The position numbers and the translations under genes were made by a program. The notes under the pieces were generated by a model. It had not been told where the DNA came from and made no database searches. It worked only from the letters and a program-made list of their open reading frames with translations. A DNA stretch of 6,953 nt from Oscillospiraceae bacterium (lineage in GTDB: Bacteria; Bacillota; Clostridia; Oscillospirales; Ruminococcaceae), in the NCBI GenBank assembly GCA_017848155.1, contig JAGAKC010000226.1, forward strand, positions 1 through 6,953, in the 5' to 3' direction. Position 1 is the first letter of the stretch. Each line of letters begins with the position of its first letter. Of this stretch, positions 1 through 4,416 are shown piece after piece.

Positions 1-54
1 CAGGGAAGCGTAGCATGTATGGCTGATCGGAAAATGATCATAAAGCAACGATGA
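1..54 (+). CDS. Possible 3' end of an upstream gene (partial)
   Basis: Frame 1 is open from the first base to a TGA at 52-54, giving 17 residues that end in KMIIKQR. The other two forward frames have stops within the first 24 bases. The stop lies 15 bases before the ATG at 70, which is normal spacing within an operon. An open run of 17 codons can easily occur by chance, and nothing in the peptide is recognisable. It is offered only as a candidate gene tail; the upstream sequence would decide. Confidence 0.3.
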   Translation, partial: QGSVACMADRKMIIKQR

Positions 55-58
55 AAGC

Positions 59-63
59 AGGTG
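59..63 (+). promoter_or_regulatory. Ribosome binding site that decides the start of the small Cys-rich gene
   Basis: AGGTG at 59-63 lies 6 bases before the ATG at 70. The reading frame could also begin at the GTG at 61, but that codon lies inside this site and has only a weak purine stretch (GAAAG, 53-57) before it. The ATG at 70 is therefore the better start. Confidence 0.55.
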
Positions 64-69
64 TATCCG

Positions 70-444
70 ATGTCTGATGAGAAGCATCTTGTCAACATGA
101 CTCTCTATAAGATATCATTTCCTGCGTTCTGGGAGATCGCATACAGGGAAAAGAATCTGTTCTATCACATTATCCGCCGACATGCTGAAAAGTTCGTTGC
201 AAAAATGGGTCGGGGTGAAGAGTATCTTGAGGGAGATAAGGTACGATCCTTTTTCCATGAACACTGCACGTTTTGTATGGAGAAAGCGATGACGGATAAC
301 AGCAGTACATTTTACTGCACTGATGATCTTCGCTGCTGGATATGCTTTGAATGTTTTTCTGATCTCAGAGAAAGATTTAACTGGCAGGAAAAACAGGGAG
401 AGGAATTACCCGGCTTATCGGAGGGCAGCAAAGCAAAAAGCTAA
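70..444 (+). CDS. Small Cys/His-rich protein, probably zinc-binding, function unknown
   Basis: A 124-residue soluble protein from the ATG at 70. I do not recognise the family. Residues 1-60 look helical and are rich in charged and aromatic residues. Residues 63-95 hold a dense set of possible metal ligands: His63, His65, Cys66, Cys69, Cys83, Cys89, Cys92 and Cys95. The pattern is HxHCxxC, then 13 residues, C, five residues, CxxCxxC. Two paired knuckles of this kind are typical of zinc-ribbon or treble-clef folds, so one or two structural zinc ions are likely. A short charged helix (residues 96-110) and a Lys/Ser tail follow. There is no signal peptide or membrane segment, so it should be cytoplasmic. 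The gene is noticeably more AT-rich than the genes after it and is separated from them by a weak hairpin, so it probably does not share their function. A nucleic-acid or protein-binding adaptor is possible but not shown. Confidence 0.7.
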   Translation: MSDEKHLVNMTLYKISFPAFWEIAYREKNLFYHIIRRHAEKFVAKMGRGEEYLEGDKVRSFFHEHCTFCMEKAMTDNSSTFYCTDDLRCWICFECFSDLRERFNWQEKQGEELPGLSEGSKAKS

Positions 445-456
445 AAAACGGACCTT

Positions 457-476
457 ACAGCCACACGGCTGTTTAA
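457..476 (+). terminator. Weak candidate intrinsic terminator after the Cys-rich gene
   Basis: ACAGCC (457-462), loop ACAC, then GGCTGT (467-472) form a perfect 6-bp hairpin 12 bases after the stop codon. It is followed by TTAATAT rather than a full T-run. The stem is short and the U tract poor, so it may only partly stop transcription. Its place between two genes of different composition supports a boundary role. Confidence 0.4.
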
Positions 477-490
477 TATCGTAACACACA

Positions 491-496
491 AGGAGG
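491..496 (+). promoter_or_regulatory. Strong ribosome binding site for the MCP-like gene
   Basis: AGGAGG at 491-496, 8 bases before the ATG at 505, is a near-perfect Shine-Dalgarno sequence and fixes that start. It is the strongest such site in the window and suggests efficient translation of this gene. No convincing -35/-10 promoter was found in the 60-base spacer before it. Confidence 0.85.
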
Positions 497-504
497 ATAT
501 TCAC

Positions 505-1917
505 ATGGCAAAGAAGAGAAGCATTGAGGAAAAGCGAAAGCCGATGACTCATCAGACCATCTACAAGATCATGGTCTGGGTGACCTTTGTGGTGGCAGGA
601 GCATTCCTGGCTATCAACCTGTTCAAGGTGAACGTTCCCGGAATCATTGCTATAGGCGGAAGCATGCTTCTTCTTGCGGGCGTTCTTATCTTCATGAATA
701 AGGTGTCGATAAGGATGTATACGAAGGAGTTCGTTCTGTCGCTCGGTCTTGAGTTCATTATATTTGCCATCTCGCTTTTCAGCGGCGAGTCCTACAGTGA
801 CGACTTCCCCATGTTCCTTGCAACGATAGGCATGGCAGGTATGTATATGGAGCCGAGATTCACCAAGGTGCAGATAGTCGTTGCGGACGTACTTCTTGCG
901 ATAATGTATGTCATCAACCCCGACAAGGGCGGCGCTATCGGTCAGTATATCCTCTGCGCAGTCATCTTCACACTGGCAGGCATGCTGTTCTATCTTGCGA
1001 TAAAGCGTGGTCGTGCGTTCATAGATATCTCGGGTAGACAGGCGACTGAAACTGACAATATCCTCTGGACGATGCAGGAGATGGGCGAGAAGCTGGAGAA
1101 GGACTTCAACGAGTCCTCTGCCCGTATCGAGGAGAGCACAAGAGAGCTTGAGGAAGGCTCCGCAAGCGTTATCGTGGGCGCAGGCAGCGTTGCATCAAGC
1201 TGTGACAGCGTACATACGAAGATACGTGCAACGGGCGATCAGATCGAGGCGCTCAACAAGCACGTGAAGGAGTTTGAGGAGTCCCTTACCGAGAATACCG
1301 AGAACATGGAAACGATGAAGCAGCAGCTTCGCTCCGTGCATGAGATGATAGAGCGCACCAACAATGCGGTAAACGAGATGAAGACCCAGATGAACGAGGT
1401 CGCTGCCATTGCAGAGCAGCTCGGAACCATCTCCTTCCAGACGACGCTCCTGTCGCTTAATGCGTCGGTAGAGGCTTCTCATGCGGGTGCGGCAGGTCAG
1501 GGCTTCGCAGTCGTTGCGTCAGAGATGAAGGAGCTTTCGGAAAACAGCGAGCGCTTCTCCGAGAGAGTTTCCGAGGTGGTGGGACATCTTCTCGGTCAGG
1601 TGGAGCGTATCTCCGACCAGTTTGGCGGAAGCGTGAAGGCGCTGCTGCGCTCCGAGGACACCATGACCGAGTTCAAGGAGAGCTTCACCGAGCTTACAAA
1701 GCAGTTTGAAACACTGTACGACAATATTGAGGAGCAGACACGCAGCGTTGAGGCAGTGGATGAGATATTCACACAGCTCAGCACCGAGGTCAGCAGCATG
1801 AAGAGAAGCTCCGAGGATAACAAGGAAACGGTGGAGGACATCGTAAAGGCGATGGACGAGTACCGTGAGAACATCGGCAGAGTTATCGTGAACACAAGAG
1901 TAAAGGAGCAGCTGTAA
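505..1917 (+). CDS. Membrane MCP-like signalling protein with six N-terminal helices and no sensor or HAMP domain
   Basis: A 470-residue protein. After a basic N-terminus come about six hydrophobic segments (roughly residues 18-40, 44-64, 75-93, 101-115, 121-138 and 146-167) with very short loops. There is no room for an external ligand domain, and no HAMP domain is evident. From about 170 to the end it is a long charged coiled coil, with the hairpin tip of methyl-accepting chemotaxis proteins at 307-345: QTTLLSLN (312-319), Val322-Glu323 and GQGFAVVASE (331-340). About 140-155 residues flank the tip on each side, as expected for an antiparallel four-helix signalling bundle. In E. coli Tsr this tip binds CheA and CheW and forms receptor trimers. 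Glu323 matches Tsr Glu385, but Tsr Asn376, Arg388 and Arg394 are replaced by Thr314, His326 and Gln332. No che genes are nearby. A membrane-sensing or scaffold role is as likely as chemotaxis. Identity of the domain is secure; the input signal and partners are unknown. Confidence 0.9.
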   Translation: MAKKRSIEEKRKPMTHQTIYKIMVWVTFVVAGAFLAINLFKVNVPGIIAIGGSMLLLAGVLIFMNKVSIRMYTKEFVLSLGLEFIIFAISLFSGESYSDDFPMFLATIGMAGMYMEPRFTKVQIVVADVLLAIMYVINPDKGGAIGQYILCAVIFTLAGMLFYLAIKRGRAFIDISGRQATETDNILWTMQEMGEKLEKDFNESSARIEESTRELEEGSASVIVGAGSVASSCDSVHTKIRATGDQIEALNKHVKEFEESLTENTENMETMKQQLRSVHEMIERTNNAVNEMKTQMNEVAAIAEQLGTISFQTTLLSLNASVEASHAGAAGQGFAVVASEMKELSENSERFSERVSEVVGHLLGQVERISDQFGGSVKALLRSEDTMTEFKESFTELTKQFETLYDNIEEQTRSVEAVDEIFTQLSTEVSSMKRSSEDNKETVEDIVKAMDEYRENIGRVIVNTRVKEQL

Positions 1918-1956
1918 CGGTACAGGGCGGCAGCGTCGCATGTCGGTGAGATAACG

Positions 1957-1961
1957 GGAGG
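1957..1961 (+). promoter_or_regulatory. Ribosome binding site for the small membrane protein gene
   Basis: GGAGG at 1957-1961 lies 12 bases before the ATG at 1974 and 15 before the ATG at 1977, rather far from both. The closer ATG at 1966 meets a stop after three codons, so it cannot start the gene. The ATG at 1974 is preferred, and translation may be modest. Confidence 0.5.
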
Positions 1962-1973
1962 TGGCATGGTGGC

Positions 1974-2300
1974 ATGATGACAAGGCTTAAGGTGTGGTGT
2001 ATCTATTCGGGGTACACGGTGCTTTTTGCAGTGACATTCGCCGTGATACTTGCCGTGCTGACGGGGGCGCTGGTCATGGTGCCGACGGGTATCTTCTTCG
2101 GCGCAGTGGGCGGAGCGCTGCTTATTGCGGACACGCCGTATATCGTGACCGAGCTTTCGCCGAAGCTGATGCTTTTCGGAGGTCTTTTCGCAGCCTTTGC
2201 GGCAGCCTTTCTGGGCTTTGCTGCGGTGAAGATCGGCTTTCTCATATCAAGGCTGTTCAGATGCGTCAGAAAGCACTGCGACAGGCTGAGGGGCTGGTGA
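1974..2300 (+). CDS. Small integral membrane protein, possibly the membrane part of a DUF1700-like protein
   Basis: A 108-residue, very hydrophobic protein. A continuous hydrophobic stretch at about residues 12-52, broken by a Pro-Thr-Gly at 37-39, probably forms two helices. A short polar loop with Pro55, Glu60 and Pro63 follows, then a third Ala/Gly/Phe-rich helix at about 65-92. The tail (93-108) is strongly basic with Arg, Lys and His, so the C-terminus should lie in the cytoplasm. No catalytic motif is visible. It sits 4 bases before a DUF4097-type gene. In many Firmicutes the gene before DUF4097 encodes a DUF1700 membrane protein with an N-terminal helical (HAAS) domain. That domain is absent here, so this could be a reduced version or simply an unrelated partner. 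An overlapping +2 frame is also open (1994-2308), but its Arg/Cys-rich product looks like a shadow. Confidence 0.75.
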   Translation: MMTRLKVWCIYSGYTVLFAVTFAVILAVLTGALVMVPTGIFFGAVGGALLIADTPYIVTELSPKLMLFGGLFAAFAAAFLGFAAVKIGFLISRLFRCVRKHCDRLRGW

Positions 2301-2304
2301 CGGC

Positions 2305-3060
2305 ATGAACAGGGTACTTGACCGCCTTATAATAGTAACGGGAGCGCTTGCGCTGGTGTTCGGGATATGCACGTGGCTGGTGCGTGACAGCAAGGGCAAT
2401 GCGCACTACTATGAGGGCGACAACACGGTAAAGCTGTGCGAATATATCGAGCTTCAGATGCTGAAGACCGACACGGAGCTTATCCCGTATGACGGCGACA
2501 GGATACGCATACAGTACAGGAGCATAATGCCGATATCCGTGATGCTTGGCGATAACAGGCTGATAATAACAGAGAGCGACGAGCTTAAGCTGACGCTCAT
2601 GACAGGCGACCCCGAGCAGTTCAGGCTGAGGGTGTACCTGCCGAAGAACATCTATAAAAGCATAATCGTAACGGCGGCGGCGGGGGATGTGGACATAGGT
2701 CGCATCGACGCAGACGCAGTTGCCGTGACCACAAAGAGCGGCGCCATAACCGCCACAGAAACACGCTCGCAGATGAATCTCGTCAGCGGTTCGGGCGATA
2801 TCTCGCTCGGCTTTGAGAGCGTTATCAGCGGCAGTGCGATCTCAACACGCAGCGGCAATGCGCAGATACTTTTCCCCAGCGGAAGCTCGGTGGCGCTTGC
2901 ATACGAAACAGAAACGGGCGAGTTCAGCTCCGACCTTATCAGCGGAAGCGTTGAGGGCAGCTTCATGTACAGCTTCAGCGGAGGTGCGAACCTCATCCGT
3001 GCGGAGGTAGAGAGCGGAACTCTTACAGTAAACGAATATGATGCGGAGGATGAAAAATGA
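2305..3060 (+). CDS. Membrane-anchored DUF4097-type (putative adhesin) beta-repeat protein
   Basis: A 251-residue protein with one uncleaved signal-anchor helix at about residues 8-26 and the rest predicted outside the membrane. From about 110 it shows the repeating turn-strand pattern of DUF4097 'putative adhesin' proteins, which fold as a right-handed beta-helix or stacked beta-sheet. Rungs are marked by AGDVDI (126), SGAITA (145), SGDISL (163), SGNAQI (183), TGEFSS (204) and SGTLTV (237), spaced about 18-21 residues over the first five. Despite the family name, an adhesin role is unproven. In Firmicutes such proteins usually sit with small membrane proteins and are tied to envelope-stress or sensory functions. 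The gene starts 4 bases after the small membrane protein, with GAGGGG (2288-2293) as a ribosome site inside the preceding gene, and overlaps the next gene by 4 bases. Family assignment comes from the repeat pattern, not from a search. Confidence 0.75.
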   Translation: MNRVLDRLIIVTGALALVFGICTWLVRDSKGNAHYYEGDNTVKLCEYIELQMLKTDTELIPYDGDRIRIQYRSIMPISVMLGDNRLIITESDELKLTLMTGDPEQFRLRVYLPKNIYKSIIVTAAAGDVDIGRIDADAVAVTTKSGAITATETRSQMNLVSGSGDISLGFESVISGSAISTRSGNAQILFPSGSSVALAYETETGEFSSDLISGSVEGSFMYSFSGGANLIRAEVESGTLTVNEYDAEDEK

Positions 3061-3464
3061 AGAACTTCAGACAGGAACTGACCATAACGACAGACGAGCA
3101 GGAGCAGTTCCTCAATCTCTCCTTTGAGATAGAGGAGTGCGTAAGGCGCAGCATGATAAACGAGGGCATCTGCGTGGTCATTTCCCAGCACAGCACGGCT
3201 GCGGTGTTCCTTGAAAACGACAACGAGGACCTGCACAGCGACTGGAGCAAGATGCTGAATGCACTTGCGCCTAAGGAAACGGAGTACAAGGTGGACTATT
3301 CCAGCGCAGGCACAGCGCACCTTAAGCAGATGCTGCTGGGCGGCTCTGTGACCGTGCCGATATCCGACGGCAGACTGGAGCTTGGCCCCAGACAGTTCAT
3401 AATGTACGGCGACTTTGACGGCTGCCGTGAAAAAACAGTGATCGTGAAGATCATAGGAGAATAA
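3057..3464 (+). CDS. yjbQ: YjbQ/UPF0047 family protein with a degenerate conserved site
   Basis: A 135-residue soluble protein matching the full length of the YjbQ (UPF0047) family. Family landmarks are QHSTAAVFLEN (44-54, usually HTTA/HTSA then INEN), ALAP (69-72), AHLK (87-90), LLGGSVTVPISDGRLELG (93-110) and a final VKIIGE. E. coli YjbQ has weak thiamine-phosphate synthase activity, but the true role of the family is not settled. Two departures are visible. The usual Tyr-x-His before AHLK reads Tyr77-Lys-Val79 and the loop is about two residues short, so one conserved His is missing; and the usual LGTWQ is LGPRQ (109-113). His45 and His88 remain. The start codon overlaps the stop of the DUF4097 gene (ATGA, 3057-3060), indicating coupled translation. 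No other thiamine gene is nearby, so a thiamine role here is doubtful. Confidence 0.87.
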   Translation: MKNFRQELTITTDEQEQFLNLSFEIEECVRRSMINEGICVVISQHSTAAVFLENDNEDLHSDWSKMLNALAPKETEYKVDYSSAGTAHLKQMLLGGSVTVPISDGRLELGPRQFIMYGDFDGCREKTVIVKIIGE

Positions 3465-3471
3465 CTTTCAG

Positions 3472-4416
3472 ATGGTTTCAGTAATCATTCCGGCATATAA
3501 TGAGCATGAAAATATCCGCAGGACTGCATCTGTGATAGGCGGGATACTTTCCGATGCGCACATCGCATATGAGCTGGTATTCGTTGACGACGGCTCAAAG
3601 GACGATACGTGGTCGGAGATATGCGAAGCGAATGCTGCGGACGAGAATGTACGAGGCGTGCGCTTTTCACGAAATTTCGGCAAGGAGGGTGCGATATTCG
3701 CAGGACTCAGCGCTGCGGCAGGCGACTGCGCCGTGCTTATCGACTGCGACCTGCAGCACCCACCCGAGCTTATCCCGAAGATGTACAGCATGTGGGAGAG
3801 CGGCGCAGAGGTGGTCGAGGCGGTAAAGTCCTCCCGTGGACGGGAGAGCCTGCTTTACAAGCTGTTTGCAAAGAGCTTCTATAAGATGATGAAGTCCTCG
3901 TCGGGCATAGACCTTGACGGCGCAAGCGATTTCAAGCTGCTTGACCGCAAGGTGGTGGACGCACTGAACGAGATGCCCGAGCGCATGACGTTCTTCCGTG
4001 CGCTTTCAAGCTGGGTCGGCTTTCACACCGAGAGGATAGAGTTCGATGTAAAGCCACGTGCGGCAGGCAGCACCAAATGGAGCTTCAGAAAGCTGTTCAG
4101 GTATGCGCTGAATAATATCACATCCTTTACGAACCTTCCGATACACCTTATCACCCTTGTGGGCGTGATATTCGGAATATTTGCGCTGATACTGGGCATA
4201 CACACACTTGTGAACTATTTCTGCGGCAACGCTGCGGAGGGCTTCTCCACGGTGATACTGCTGATACTGATAGTCGGTGCGTGCGTGCTGGTGGGAATAG
4301 GCGTTATCGGATTCTATCTGTCCAAAATATACGAGGAGATAAAGCATCGCCCGAGGTACATCGTATCCGAGCGCATCGGTATTGAAAGACCCTCGGGAAA
4401 GGCTGACGGAAAATGA
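3472..4416 (+). CDS. Membrane-anchored GT2 glycosyltransferase, CsbB/GtrB/DPM1 type (polyprenyl-phosphate sugar transferase)
   Basis: A 314-residue protein of the usual length for this family. The N-terminal GT-A domain (1-210) opens with VSVIIPAYNE and has the nucleotide-binding VDDGSKDDT (38-46), the metal-binding DCD at 91-93 within DCDLQHPPE, SDFKLLDRKVV (152-162), Arg176 and WVGF (181-184), and the R-x-x-G-S-T-K-W signature (196-203). Two membrane helices follow at about 222-250 and 258-285, with a basic cytoplasmic tail. Such enzymes move a sugar from a nucleotide sugar to undecaprenyl phosphate on the inner face of the membrane. The sugar cannot be told from sequence; CsbB uses UDP-GlcNAc, while GtrB and DPM1 relatives use UDP-glucose or GDP-mannose. 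The start has AGGAGA (3455-3460) 11 bases upstream. The stop overlaps the start of the YfhO-like gene, which favours a CsbB-like role over ArnC- or dolichol-type roles. Confidence 0.92.
   Translation: MVSVIIPAYNEHENIRRTASVIGGILSDAHIAYELVFVDDGSKDDTWSEICEANAADENVRGVRFSRNFGKEGAIFAGLSAAAGDCAVLIDCDLQHPPELIPKMYSMWESGAEVVEAVKSSRGRESLLYKLFAKSFYKMMKSSSGIDLDGASDFKLLDRKVVDALNEMPERMTFFRALSSWVGFHTERIEFDVKPRAAGSTKWSFRKLFRYALNNITSFTNLPIHLITLVGVIFGIFALILGIHTLVNYFCGNAAEGFSTVILLILIVGACVLVGIGVIGFYLSKIYEEIKHRPRYIVSERIGIERPSGKADGK

Noticed and set aside
455..480. Possible promoter in the 445-504 spacer (TTACAG and TAATAT).
   Set aside because: The -35-like box matches consensus poorly, its distance to the -10-like box is too short, and both bases sets overlap the hairpin.
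1912..1925. Inverted repeat CTGTA-ACGG-TACAG spanning the stop codon of the MCP-like gene, considered as a terminator.
   Set aside because: The stem is only 5 bp and is followed by GGGCGG rather than a T-run, so it does not look like an intrinsic terminator.
1195..1983. Several open - strand frames of 95-154 codons opposite the MCP-like coiled-coil region.
   Set aside because: They are His/Leu/Ser-rich shadows of the heptad-rich coding strand, with no recognisable domain.
1994..2308. A second open + frame of 104 codons overlapping the small membrane protein gene.
   Set aside because: Its product is a low-complexity Arg/Cys/Gly mix with no helix pattern or ribosome site. The 1974 frame gives a coherent membrane protein.
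2652..3320. A 222-codon open frame on the - strand.
   Set aside because: It lies antisense across the end of the DUF4097 gene and most of the YjbQ gene, both clearly real. Long antisense frames are common in GC-rich coding sequence.
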